A DNA stretch of 64,000 nt from Alphaproteobacteria bacterium (lineage in GTDB: Bacteria > Pseudomonadota > Alphaproteobacteria > Micropepsales > Micropepsaceae): positions 248,001 to 312,000 of the forward strand of contig WGMH01000001.1 in NCBI GenBank assembly GCA_016125165.1, read 5' to 3'. Position 1 is the first letter of the stretch. The number at the start of each line of letters is the position of its first letter. The notes beneath the pieces were generated by a model that did no database searches, was not told the origin of the DNA, and was given only the letters and a program-made list of their open reading frames with translations. This document shows, piece after piece, positions 8,797 through 17,110 of this stretch. Position numbers and translations under genes: made by a program.

Positions 8797-9644
8797 GAGT
8801 GCGTCTCCGGTTTCCAGGCTTCCGGCATGTCGGTCGAAACCTTGCCGGGAAAGTTCGGTTTGCGCTTTTCGAGGAACGCGGCAACGCCTTCGCGTACATC
8901 CGGCCCCCTGCCCAATTCCAATGACAGCGGACCGTCCACTTTCAGGAGTTCGAACGGGTCGGGATCGGCGGAGAATTCCCACAGCATGCGCCGTGTGAGC
9001 GCCACCGACACCGGCGCGGTGTTTTCGGCGATGCCGCGTGCGATCTCTTTCGCGCGCGCCACCACATCACCCTCTACCACCTCGCTCACTAGCCCGCCGC
9101 GCAGCGCCTCGGCCGCATCGAACACGCTGCCGTCGAGACACCAGCGCATCGCCTGCGAAAGCCCCACCAGCCTTGGCAGAAACCACGCGCTGCCCGCTTC
9201 GGGCACAAGCCCGCGCCGCGCGAACACAAAGCCGAAGCGCGCCACGTTCGATGCGATGCGGATGTCCATCGGCAAGGTCAGCGTGAGACCCACACCCACC
9301 GCCGCGCCATTGATGGCCGCGATGCTGGGCTTGCGGCAGCGATAGATCGCTTCCACGAAGCCCGCGCCACGGCGCGCCTTGCCGCCAGCGAACATGTCTG
9401 TCGATTTGCCGCCGCTGGAATCAAACGCGCCTGCGCCTGCCGAAATATCCGCGCCTGCGCAAAAGCCTTTCCCGGCGCCCGTCACCACGATGACGCGCAC
9501 CGCATCGTCGCCATCGGCCTCACGGAACGCCGCTTCCAGTTCCGCGCCCATCAGGCCTGAATAGGCATTAAGCTTGTCCGGCCGGTTGAGGGTGATTGTC
9601 GCAACCGGTCCCTCCCGTTCGTAGAGAATGTGGGAAAAAGCCAT
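8793..9644 (-). CDS. Enoyl-CoA hydratase/isomerase family protein (isomerase-like)
   Basis: A 283-residue crotonase-fold protein with LNRPDKLNAYSG at the CoA site and FCAGADISAG at the first oxyanion loop. In the second loop the hydratase Glu is replaced (AVGVGLTLTLPMDI). The later segment RGLVPEAGSAWFLPRLVG carries a Glu at the position used by delta3-delta2-enoyl-CoA isomerases and PaaG-like enzymes. This makes an isomerase more likely than a hydratase. An insertion of about 25 residues (AGAFDSSGGKSTDMFAGGKA) lies in the active-site loop. It is coupled through GTGA to the GST gene downstream and divergent from methylmalonyl-CoA epimerase. The substrate is unknown. Confidence 0.85.
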   Translation of the reverse strand: MAFSHILYEREGPVATITLNRPDKLNAYSGLMGAELEAAFREADGDDAVRVIVVTGAGKGFCAGADISAGAGAFDSSGGKSTDMFAGGKARRGAGFVEAIYRCRKPSIAAINGAAVGVGLTLTLPMDIRIASNVARFGFVFARRGLVPEAGSAWFLPRLVGLSQAMRWCLDGSVFDAAEALRGGLVSEVVEGDVVARAKEIARGIAENTAPVSVALTRRMLWEFSADPDPFELLKVDGPLSLELGRGPDVREGVAAFLEKRKPNFPGKVSTDMPEAWKPETHS

Positions 9645-9746
9645 GGCGTCTGCTCCCGGTATCTTTTGATCGATCTTGACCGCGCGCGGTCCCTTGCGCC
9701 ATGGAAAATTGCGCTATTCTCAAGTTTCAAACCGGAGTGTTTCCCC

Positions 9747-10166
9747 ATGATCGGCAAGCTCAACCATGTCGGCGTCGCCACCCCTTCCATCGACGAATCC
9801 GTCGCGATGTACCGCGACATGCTGGGCGCTACGTCAATCACCGAAAAATGGGCGATGCCGGAACAGGGTGTGTGGGTGTGCTTCGTGAACCTGCCAAATT
9901 CCCAGATCGAACTGATCGAGCCCTATGACGACAAGTCGCCGATCAAGAGCTTTCTCGAAAAGAACCCGAAGGGCGGCCAGCATCACGTCTGCTTCGAGGT
10001 GGAGAACATCTACACCGCGCGTGATGAGATGAAGAAAAAGGGCGCAACCGTCCTCGGCGAACCGCGCATCGGCGCACACGGCACCATGGTCATCTTCGTT
10101 CATCCGAAGAACATGGGCGGCGTGCTCGTCGAACTGATGGAAACGCCGAAGGTGGTGGCGCACTAG
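9747..10166 (+). CDS. mce: Methylmalonyl-CoA epimerase
   Basis: This enzyme interconverts the (R) and (S) forms of methylmalonyl-CoA in propionyl-CoA catabolism, just before the B12-dependent mutase. It is a single glyoxalase-fold (VOC) protein of 139 residues beginning MIGKLNHVGVATPSIDESV. The expected metal ligands are visible: His7, a His in GGQHHVCFEV (79-80) and Glu129 in VLVELME. The ATG is preceded by CCGGAG, and the frame opened upstream from 9630 is not coding. Neither the carboxylase nor the mutase is in this window, so it stands alone here, between two crotonase genes. Confidence 0.92.
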   Translation: MIGKLNHVGVATPSIDESVAMYRDMLGATSITEKWAMPEQGVWVCFVNLPNSQIELIEPYDDKSPIKSFLEKNPKGGQHHVCFEVENIYTARDEMKKKGATVLGEPRIGAHGTMVIFVHPKNMGGVLVELMETPKVVAH

Positions 10167-10181
10167 GCGCCACGTTCTACC

Positions 10182-10991
10182 CTACGTGTTCGTGTAGTTC
10201 GGCTTGCGCTTGCCGAGGAAGGCGCTGATGCCTTCGCGGAAATCGTTCGATTGCGCGGCAAGGATCTGGTTGCGGTCTTCCATTGCGATTGCCGCTTCCA
10301 GGCTTCCGGCGTCCACGCTCATGTTGAGGCATTCCTTGGTGAGGCGCAGGCCCAGAGGCGTTGTCGCCAGCATCTCCTCGATATAGGGCTGCGCTGCGTC
10401 GGCGAGCTTTTCATCCGGCACCACTTCGCTTACCAGCCCCACGCGTAGCGCACGCTCCGCGAGAATAAAGCGGCCCGTCATCATCAGTTCGGACGCGACG
10501 GATGTTCCCACCAGCCGCGGCAGGAAATAGGACACACCGATATCGCAGGCTGAAAGCCCGATGCGGATGAAGGCTGCGTTCATGCGCGCGCTTTCGCCCG
10601 CGATGCGGATGTCCGATGCCAGCGCGAATGCAAACCCGCCGCCGCAGGCCGGGCCATGCACCAGTGAGATGATCGCCTGCGGACATTTGCGCATGCGCAT
10701 AACGATCTCGCTGATGCGCCGCTGGGAAACGAGCCCCGCGCCCACACCGGCCGGAGCGGCATTGTTTTCGGCGCGGTGTTTCAGATCGAGGCCCGCGCAG
10801 AACGCCGTTCCTGCGCCGCGCAGAACCACAATGCGAACATCATGATTGAAATAAAGGCTGCCGAAATAATCGAGCAATTCGTCGATCAGCGTGGGGTTCA
10901 GCGCATTCAGCCGTTCGGGCCGGTTCATCGTCACCCAGTCCACCTGCCCCTTTTTCTCGATGATGAGCGTCTGATACTGGCGGTCTGCCAT
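10182..10991 (-). CDS. Crotonase-family protein lacking both hydratase glutamates
   Basis: A 269-residue enoyl-CoA hydratase/isomerase-fold protein with MNRPERLNALNPT and FCAGLDLKHRAE at the CoA and oxyanion sites. The segment PACGGGFAFALASDIRI has Ala where the first catalytic Glu of crotonase lies. IRIGLSACDIGVSYFLPRLVG has no Glu at the second position but carries an Asp (CDIG). The sequence belongs to a recognisable subgroup with the SACDIGVSYFLPRLVG signature, whose reaction may differ from simple hydration. It is convergent with mce, 15 bases apart. The function stays at family level. Confidence 0.83.
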   Translation of the reverse strand: MADRQYQTLIIEKKGQVDWVTMNRPERLNALNPTLIDELLDYFGSLYFNHDVRIVVLRGAGTAFCAGLDLKHRAENNAAPAGVGAGLVSQRRISEIVMRMRKCPQAIISLVHGPACGGGFAFALASDIRIAGESARMNAAFIRIGLSACDIGVSYFLPRLVGTSVASELMMTGRFILAERALRVGLVSEVVPDEKLADAAQPYIEEMLATTPLGLRLTKECLNMSVDAGSLEAAIAMEDRNQILAAQSNDFREGISAFLGKRKPNYTNT

Positions 10992-11158
10992 GGCCTTCTC
11001 CCGAAAATCGCTTCGTGAAGGCTAGCGGAATTCTCCGTGCGCGACACGTTTGCCGCGCGTCAGCTTTACGCAGCGGCGGCGCGGCGCAGCGCGGATTTTC
11101 CCTTGAGCTGCTTGTTAAATCGGGCGTAGCGTGACGGCGCTTGAATCAGGATCAAGCC

Positions 11159-11350
11159 ATGCGTTTTCCGGCACATATCGCTGGTCTTCTGCCACACGGC
11201 ACATTGCGGCGCGAGATCGCCGGCGTGCTTCTTCTCAAGCTCTGCCTTCTCTTTCTTCTCTATTGGGCATTCTTCGGCCCCTCCCACCGGCTGCATTTGA
11301 CCGCGCCCGATATAGCCAGCCGCGTGCTCGGCGATAGCGCGCACGACTAG
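11159..11350 (+). CDS. cydP: CydP-like small subunit of cytochrome bd oxidase
   Basis: A 63-residue protein with one membrane helix (about residues 21-38, GVLLLKLCLLFLLYWAFF) preceded by LRREIA. This is the pattern of the small CydP proteins encoded beside cydAB in many proteobacteria. The C-terminal half, with HRLHLTAPDIASRVLG, also fits that family. I chose the ATG at 11159, which has AGGA nine bases upstream; a TTG at 11141 is an alternative. It ends 11 bases before cydA and is the first gene of the cyd operon. Identification rests on the pattern LRREI-x-LLLKL and on context, so it is likely but not proven. Confidence 0.75.
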   Translation: MRFPAHIAGLLPHGTLRREIAGVLLLKLCLLFLLYWAFFGPSHRLHLTAPDIASRVLGDSAHD

Positions 11351-11361
11351 AGGAATCGACC

Positions 11362-12924
11362 ATGGATGTCGTCGAACTATCGCGCCTGCAATTCGCCGCC
11401 ACCGCGCTTTATCACTTCCTGTTCGTGCCACTGACGCTGGGGCTCTCGATCATCCTTGGCATCATGGAAACCGTCTATGTCATGACGGGCCGGGAGATCT
11501 GGCGCGACATCGTGAAGTTCTGGGGCGTGTTGTTCGGCATCAATTTCGCCATGGGCGTTGCCACCGGCATCACTATGGAATTCCAGTTCGGCACCAACTG
11601 GGCCTATTACTCGCAATATGTGGGCGACATATTCGGCGCACCGCTTGCCATCGAAGGGCTGATGGCCTTCTTCCTCGAAGCCACTTTGGTCGGCCTGTTC
11701 TTCTTTGGATGGAACAAGCTTTCCCGCGTTCAGCATCTGGGCGTGACGTGGGGCCTTGCCATGGGCACCAATTTGTCGGCGTTGTGGATTCTGATCGCAA
11801 ACGGCTGGATGCAGAACCCCACCGGCGCGGCCTTCAATGTCGATACGATGCGCATGGAAGTGACGGACTTCATGGCCGTGCTTTTCAATCCCGTGGCGCA
11901 GGACAAGTTCGTGCACACGGTGAGCGCGGGCTATGTGGTCGGCTCGGTTTTCGTGCTAGCGATCAGCGCGTGGTATCTGCTCAAAGGCCGCCATGTGGAA
12001 CTTGCACGCCGTTCCATGACGGTGGCGGCGAGCTTCGGCCTCGCCTCGGCGCTTTCGGTGGTCGTTCTGGGCGATGAATCCGGCTACACCGCCGGCGAAC
12101 ATCAGAAAATGAAGATCGCGGCCATCGAGGCGATGTGGGAAACCGAACCGGCACCCGCGTCCTTCACATTGTTCGGCCTGCCGAATCTGAAGGATCACAA
12201 GACCGAATACGAGATCAAAATCCCCTGGGCACTCGGCCTGATCGTCACGCGCAGCACCGATCAGGAAGTGTCTGGCATCCATCAACTGGTGGATCATGCG
12301 AAGCTGCGCATCGATGACGGCCTCATCGCCTATCGCGCGCTGCAGCAGATCAAGGCCGCTCCGAAAGATGAAGCCGCGCGCATCACCTTCGAGGAACATG
12401 CGGGCAATCTCGGCTATGCGCTGTTGCTCAAGCGCGTCCGCTCCGACATCGAAAACGCCACGCCAGACGACATCCAGATGGCGGCCGACAGTACGATCCC
12501 CGATGTGCCAGTGCTGTTCTGGTCGTTTCGCATCATGGTCGGGCTCGGCTTCTATTTCATCGCGCTCTTCGCCCTTGCCTTCTATTTCTCCGCGAAGAGC
12601 CGCCTCGACAAGTACCGTTCATTCCTTTGGGTGTGCTTCCTTACGCTGCCCTTGCCGTGGATCGCGGCGGAGCTTGGCTGGATCGTTGCGGAATATGGCC
12701 GCCAACCGTGGGTGATTGAAGGCGTGCTTCCCACGCATCTGGGCGTCTCATCCACCAGCGTGGGCAATGTGTGGTTCAGCCTGATGGGCTTCGTCGTGTT
12801 CTATTCGAGCCTGCTCATCGCCGATCTCTATCTCTTGCAGAAATACATACGGCTTGGACCGGACGCGACGCTTGGCCATGCGGTGGCAACACCATCTAAT
12901 GCCGCCTTGCAGGCAGGGGAGTAA
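11362..12924 (+). CDS. cydA: Cytochrome bd ubiquinol oxidase subunit I
   Basis: The catalytic subunit of the high-affinity terminal oxidase that reduces oxygen to water with electrons from ubiquinol in the inner membrane. At 520 residues it matches the long-Q-loop form. His18 in [12 protein letters not shown] is the family's heme b595 ligand region. GRQPW at 446-450 is the conserved segment that follows the Q-loop. The long periplasmic loop between WETEPAP and [10 protein letters not shown] is the quinol-binding Q-loop. About nine membrane segments are visible. The gene is preceded by AGAGGAATCGACC and followed after five bases by cydB. Confidence 0.97.
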   Translation: MDVVELSRLQFAATALYHFLFVPLTLGLSIILGIMETVYVMTGREIWRDIVKFWGVLFGINFAMGVATGITMEFQFGTNWAYYSQYVGDIFGAPLAIEGLMAFFLEATLVGLFFFGWNKLSRVQHLGVTWGLAMGTNLSALWILIANGWMQNPTGAAFNVDTMRMEVTDFMAVLFNPVAQDKFVHTVSAGYVVGSVFVLAISAWYLLKGRHVELARRSMTVAASFGLASALSVVVLGDESGYTAGEHQKMKIAAIEAMWETEPAPASFTLFGLPNLKDHKTEYEIKIPWALGLIVTRSTDQEVSGIHQLVDHAKLRIDDGLIAYRALQQIKAAPKDEAARITFEEHAGNLGYALLLKRVRSDIENATPDDIQMAADSTIPDVPVLFWSFRIMVGLGFYFIALFALAFYFSAKSRLDKYRSFLWVCFLTLPLPWIAAELGWIVAEYGRQPWVIEGVLPTHLGVSSTSVGNVWFSLMGFVVFYSSLLIADLYLLQKYIRLGPDATLGHAVATPSNAALQAGE

Positions 12925-12929
12925 CAACC

Positions 12930-14054
12930 ATGGATTATGAAATCCTTCGCCTGATCTGGTGGGCCCTCCTCGGCATCCTGCTCATCGGCTTCGCCATCAT
13001 GGACGGGTTCGATCTCGGCACCGCGATCCTCTCCCCACTGCTCGGCAAAACCGATCTCGAACGCCGCGTGATCCTCAACACCGTGGGGCCCGTGTGGGAA
13101 GGCAACCAGGTGTGGTTCATCCTTGGTGGTGGCGCGATCTTCGCGGCGTTCCCCGCGCTCTATGCCGCCAGCTTCTCCGGCTTCTACCTCGCCATGTTCT
13201 TGGTGCTGGTCACGCTCATATTGCGGCCCGGTGGCTTCAAATATCGCAGCAAGGTGGAAGCGTCCGCCTGGCGCACCTTCTGGGATTGGGCGCTGTTCGC
13301 GGGCGGGCTTGTGCCGTCGCTCGTATTCGGCGTCGCCTTCGGCAACCTCTTCCTCGGCGTGCCGTTCAGCTATGACAGCGATCTGCGTTTCCATTCTGAC
13401 ATCACGCTCTTCTCGCTGCTGAATCCGTTCGCGCTATTGGTGGGATTGGTGAGCCTCTCCATGCTGGTGCTGCATGGTGCAAGCTGGCTCAACCTCAAGA
13501 CCGAAGGCGTCATTCAGGCGCGTGCGCGCAGCGTAATGCCGATCGCGGCGGCAGCGTTCATCGCGCTGTTCGTGCTGGCGGGTGTGTGGCTGACGCAGAT
13601 CGGCGCCTATCACATCACCAGCGCCATCGCGGGCGATGGGCCTTCCAATCCGCTCCTTAAAACCGTCAGCGTGAGCGATGGCAACTGGTTCGCCAATTTC
13701 GGCGTGCAACCGCTTCTCTGGATTTCACCGCTGCTGGCGATAGCGGCGGCGGGGCTTGCGGTGCTTGCGCGGCGCACGCCGATGCTCGCGTTCCTCTGCA
13801 CCGCGCTGGTTCCGGCAGGCACCATCGCGACGGCGGGCTTTGCGCTTTTCCCGTTCCTGCTGCCCTCATCGAGCGATCCCAATGCCAGCCTCACGCTGTG
13901 GGATGCGTCGTCCAGCAAGCTCACGCTTGAAGTCATGCTGGGTGCGGTGGTGATCTTCCTGCCGATCGTGCTCGCCTATACCGCATGGGTTTATCGCGTG
14001 CTGCGCGGGCCCGTGCGCGGCGAAGACATCAGCAATTCCAAAACCGCTTACTGA
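12930..14054 (+). CDS. cydB: Cytochrome bd ubiquinol oxidase subunit II
   Basis: The structural partner of CydA, with 374 residues and about eight to nine membrane helices. The N-terminus [20 protein letters not shown] followed by [10 protein letters not shown] and the segment [19 protein letters not shown] are diagnostic of CydB. It follows cydA after five bases. Its TGA stop overlaps the AGGA Shine-Dalgarno sequence of cydX, so the three genes are translated from one message. Confidence 0.97.
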   Translation: MDYEILRLIWWALLGILLIGFAIMDGFDLGTAILSPLLGKTDLERRVILNTVGPVWEGNQVWFILGGGAIFAAFPALYAASFSGFYLAMFLVLVTLILRPGGFKYRSKVEASAWRTFWDWALFAGGLVPSLVFGVAFGNLFLGVPFSYDSDLRFHSDITLFSLLNPFALLVGLVSLSMLVLHGASWLNLKTEGVIQARARSVMPIAAAAFIALFVLAGVWLTQIGAYHITSAIAGDGPSNPLLKTVSVSDGNWFANFGVQPLLWISPLLAIAAAGLAVLARRTPMLAFLCTALVPAGTIATAGFALFPFLLPSSSDPNASLTLWDASSSKLTLEVMLGAVVIFLPIVLAYTAWVYRVLRGPVRGEDISNSKTAY

Positions 14055-14066
14055 GGAAAACGAACG

Positions 14067-14168
14067 ATGTGGTATTTCTCGTGGGTACTGGGCCTCGGTT
14101 TCGCGGTTACCCTGGCGGTGCTCAACGCCATGTGGCTGGAAGTGCGTATGGATCGCGACGGCAAGTAA
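14067..14168 (+). CDS. cydX: Cytochrome bd accessory subunit CydX
   Basis: A tiny 33-residue membrane protein that stabilises the CydAB heme site. It reads MWYFSWVLGLGFAVTLAVLN and then AMWLEVRMDRDGK, matching the CydX/YbgT pattern MWYFxWxLGxxxA...NAMWxE. AGGA lies nine bases upstream, overlapping the cydB stop. It ends exactly one base before the stop codon of the convergent PLP-enzyme gene. It is short enough that automatic gene calling could miss it. Confidence 0.93.
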   Translation: MWYFSWVLGLGFAVTLAVLNAMWLEVRMDRDGK

Positions 14169-15311
14169 CTACGCCAGCGCGTGTTCGAGGTCGGCGATAA
14201 GATCGCCGATGTGTTCGATGCCACAGGAAAGGCGCAACAAATCATCGGGAACCGGCGAACCTTCGCCTTCCACCGACGCGCGGTGTTCTATCAGGCTTTC
14301 GGTGCCGCCGAGAGAGGTGGCGCGCTTCCAGATTTTCACCTTCGCGGCCGCCCGTATGGCCGCCGCTTCCCCACCCTTCACCCGCAACGAGAGCATGCCT
14401 CCGAAGCCGCCATGCATCTGCCTTGCCGCGATGGCGTGACCGGGAAAATCCTTCAGCCCCGGATAGAGCACATGCGATATGGCGGCGTGGCCATTGAAAT
14501 GTTCCGCCACTGCCATGGCATTCCGGCAGGCGATCTGCACGCGCGGGAACAGCGTGCGCATACCGCGCAATAACAGCCACGCTTCGAGCGATCCCAATAT
14601 CGCGCCCTGATGCGCGCGCAGGTCCACAATGCGCTGCCAGAAATCATCCGCCTCGCGCGTGACGAGCGCACCGGCAACGATGTCGGAATGCCCGTTCAGA
14701 TATTTCGTCGCTGAGTGCATCACGATATCCGCACCCAACGATAGCGGCTGCGAAAGCACGGGCGTCGCCACCGTGGAATCCACCGCCACTTTCGCGCCGG
14801 CCTTGTGCGCGATCTCCGTAACCGCCGCGATATCGGTGATGTTCCAGAGCGGATTGCCAGGCGTCTCGATCCACGCCAGCTTGGTCTGGCCGGGGCGCAT
14901 GGCGCGCGCCACCTGATCGGTGTCGCTCATATCCACAAAATTTACATCGAGCTTCCAGTGCGATGCGAATTCGGCGATCCACCGGCGCAGAGACCAGTAC
15001 ATCACCTTCGGCGCGACGATGTGGTCGCCCGGCGCCAGCACCTGAAATACGCTCGTTGCCGCCGCCACGCCGGATGAGAACAGCGCGGCCTCCGCCCCGC
15101 CCTCCAACGCCGCCAGCACGGCCTCCGGCTGATTGTAGGTGGGATTGTCTGCCCGCGCGTAGGCCCGCCCGGAGGCATAGCCGTTGTCCGGGTCGCGGAT
15201 GAAGGTCGAGGACAGATGCAACGGCGGGGATACGGCCTTCGTCACCGGGTCCGTCCAGCCGAGCCCCTGCGCGGCGATCGTGGCAGAATTCCGGGATTTT
15301 TCGCCGTCCAT
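14169..15311 (-). CDS. Trans-sulfuration PLP enzyme (cystathionine beta-lyase/gamma-synthase family)
   Basis: A 380-residue fold-type I PLP enzyme of methionine/cysteine metabolism. The Schiff-base lysine lies in [31 protein letters not shown] binds phosphate, and ETPGNPLWNITDI precedes the Asp that contacts the PLP ring (VDSTVATP). The C-terminal substrate loop (KRATSLGGTESLIEHRAS) is intact. It resembles cystathionine beta-lyase (MetC) slightly more than gamma-synthase, but the two are hard to separate by eye. The start at 15311 has GGAAGGAAAAG just upstream. It abuts cydX tail to tail with no gap and is divergent from the sulfatase across a palindromic site at 15363-15382. Confidence 0.85.
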   Translation of the reverse strand: MDGEKSRNSATIAAQGLGWTDPVTKAVSPPLHLSSTFIRDPDNGYASGRAYARADNPTYNQPEAVLAALEGGAEAALFSSGVAAATSVFQVLAPGDHIVAPKVMYWSLRRWIAEFASHWKLDVNFVDMSDTDQVARAMRPGQTKLAWIETPGNPLWNITDIAAVTEIAHKAGAKVAVDSTVATPVLSQPLSLGADIVMHSATKYLNGHSDIVAGALVTREADDFWQRIVDLRAHQGAILGSLEAWLLLRGMRTLFPRVQIACRNAMAVAEHFNGHAAISHVLYPGLKDFPGHAIAARQMHGGFGGMLSLRVKGGEAAAIRAAAKVKIWKRATSLGGTESLIEHRASVEGEGSPVPDDLLRLSCGIEHIGDLIADLEHALA

Positions 15312-15362
15312 GGGTCTTTTCCTTCCGCAAATCGGTACTGAGAAATGGTCTGGCAAATAATC

Positions 15363-15382
15363 TGAATCTGTGTTCAGATTCA
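15363..15382. promoter_or_regulatory. Perfect 8-bp inverted repeat, probable operator
   Basis: TGAATCTG-TGTT-CAGATTCA is a perfect palindrome with a 4-bp centre. It lies in the 131-bp divergent region, 52 bases from the PLP-enzyme start and 61 bases from the sulfatase start. Its size and symmetry are typical of a dimeric repressor such as TetR. No adjacent regulator gene is present, so the protein that binds it is unknown. Confidence 0.5.
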
Positions 15383-15442
15383 TGCCGGAATCCGGGCGCG
15401 ACTATGGGCCAAACGACGCGCGGACGCATCCAGGGGGAAAGC

Positions 15443-17110
15443 ATGCAAATCGGCGGATATCGCATCGGCAAATGGAGCATCGCGGGCATGGTGGCCGTGG
15501 TGCTGATCGGCGCGGGCGCATGGGGCTGGCACAATTACTGGTACTACCTGCCCGGCATCCTGCAGGAGCTGCGCGATCCGGTTCAGCCGAACATGCCCGT
15601 GGTCTGGAACGAGGGTCCGGCAACGCCCGCCCCCGGCAAGCGCCCGCCGAATGTGGTGTTCATTCTCGCCGACGATCTGGGCTTCAACGATCTTTCGTTT
15701 AATGGCGGCGGTGTCGCCAATGGCGTCGTGCCTACGCCCAACATCAACGCCATTGCCAAACAGGGCGTGACCTTCACCAACGGTTATGCGGGCAACGCCA
15801 CCTGTGCGCCGAGCCGCGCGGCGATCATGACCGGCCGCTACGCCACACGCTTCGGTTTCGAGTTCACACCCGCGCCGGTGCAGTTCCACAAGCTCATCAG
15901 CAAGATGACCAACGGACCCCACCCTTCGATCTACCATGATGAGTATGAAGCGACGATGCCGCCGGTGGCGGAGATGAAGGTGCCCGCCTCCGAAATCATG
16001 CTCGGTCAGTTGATGAAGCAGCATGGCTACCACACGGTCATGCTCGGCAAATGGCATCTCGGCGAAACGCCGGAAACGCGGCCCAATCATCGCGGCTTCG
16101 ATGAGGCGCTGGGCTTCATGGCGGGCGCTTCGCGCTATGCCAACAGCAGCGACCCGAATATCGTGGAAGCGCGGCAGAGCTTTGATCCCATCGACAAATT
16201 CCTCTGGGCCAACCTTCCGTTCGCCGTGACCTTTAACGATTCCCGGCGCTTCTATCCGAACGAATACATGACGGACTATCTCGCCGATCAGGCGGCAAGC
16301 GCCATCAAGGCGAACCGCAACCGGCCCTTCTTCATGTATCTGTCCTTCAATGCCGTGCACACGCCGCTGCAGGCGCTGAAAGCGGACTATGACTCCCTGC
16401 CCATGATCAAGGACCACGAGTTGCGCGTTTATGCGGCAATGGTGAAGGGCCTCGATCGCGCGGTCGGCAAGGTGATGGCCGCGCTGAAAGCGCAGGGTCT
16501 CGACGACAACACGCTCGTCATCTTCACCAGCGACAATGGCGGGGCGAATTACATCGGCCTGCCCGACATCAACAAACCCTATCGCGGCTTCAAGGCGACG
16601 TTCTTCGAAGGCGGCATCCATGTGCCGTTCTTCATGCGCTGGCCGGGCGTCATTCCGTCGGATACGAAATATGGCGCGCCGGTGGGACATGTGGACATCT
16701 ATGCCACTGCCGCGGCTGCCGCAGGCGCACCGCTGCCGAAGGATCGCGTGATCGATGGCGTGAACGTCATTCCCTATGTCATCAACGCCGCCGCCGGCAC
16801 GCCGCATAAAACGCTATTCTGGCGCGACGGCGATTACATGACCTTGCTTGACGGAACCTGGAAATTGCAGGTGGCGAAGCATCCGGACAAGAAATGGCTC
16901 TACGATCTCGCCAACGATCCGACCGAGAAACACAATCTCGCGGGCAGCCAGCCGCAGAAGCTGGCGGAGATGATGGCAGCGCTCGGCACCATCAACAAAC
17001 AGCAGCACAAGCCGCTATGGCCGGGCATCCTCGAAGGACCCATTGGCGTGGACAAGCCGCTCTCCTTCCCCGAAGAGCCAGGCGACGAATACATCTATTG
17101 GACGAACTAG
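15443..17110 (+). CDS. Membrane-anchored sulfatase (arylsulfatase family)
   Basis: A 555-residue alkaline-phosphatase-fold sulfatase that hydrolyses a sulfate ester, probably in the periplasm. A single N-terminal membrane segment (about residues 9-28, IAGMVAVVLIGAGAWGW) acts as an uncleaved anchor. The metal-binding start is VVFILADDLGFND. Cys121 in CAPSRAAIMTGRY is the residue converted to formylglycine. MLGKWHLGETP and the FTSDNGGANYIG metal site follow. I chose the start at 15443 because of the GGGGGA Shine-Dalgarno sequence; the frame extends 13 residues upstream. No formylglycine-generating enzyme is visible nearby. The stop overlaps the convergent antiporter gene by four bases. The natural substrate is unknown. 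Confidence 0.9.
   Translation: MQIGGYRIGKWSIAGMVAVVLIGAGAWGWHNYWYYLPGILQELRDPVQPNMPVVWNEGPATPAPGKRPPNVVFILADDLGFNDLSFNGGGVANGVVPTPNINAIAKQGVTFTNGYAGNATCAPSRAAIMTGRYATRFGFEFTPAPVQFHKLISKMTNGPHPSIYHDEYEATMPPVAEMKVPASEIMLGQLMKQHGYHTVMLGKWHLGETPETRPNHRGFDEALGFMAGASRYANSSDPNIVEARQSFDPIDKFLWANLPFAVTFNDSRRFYPNEYMTDYLADQAASAIKANRNRPFFMYLSFNAVHTPLQALKADYDSLPMIKDHELRVYAAMVKGLDRAVGKVMAALKAQGLDDNTLVIFTSDNGGANYIGLPDINKPYRGFKATFFEGGIHVPFFMRWPGVIPSDTKYGAPVGHVDIYATAAAAAGAPLPKDRVIDGVNVIPYVINAAAGTPHKTLFWRDGDYMTLLDGTWKLQVAKHPDKKWLYDLANDPTEKHNLAGSQPQKLAEMMAALGTINKQQHKPLWPGILEGPIGVDKPLSFPEEPGDEYIYWTN

Noticed and set aside
11141-11155. FNR/FixK-like box TTGAATCAGGATCAA in front of cydP
   Set aside because: The arms resemble TTGAT and ATCAA but the spacing gives 15 bp instead of 14, and the site coincides with the cydP Shine-Dalgarno region, too close to the start for an activator.
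11066-11431. 121-residue minus-strand frame overlapping cydP and the cydA start
   Set aside because: The part under cydP and cydA is antisense. Only the basic tail RYARFNKQLKGKSALRRAA lies in free DNA, with no start or Shine-Dalgarno sequence of its own.
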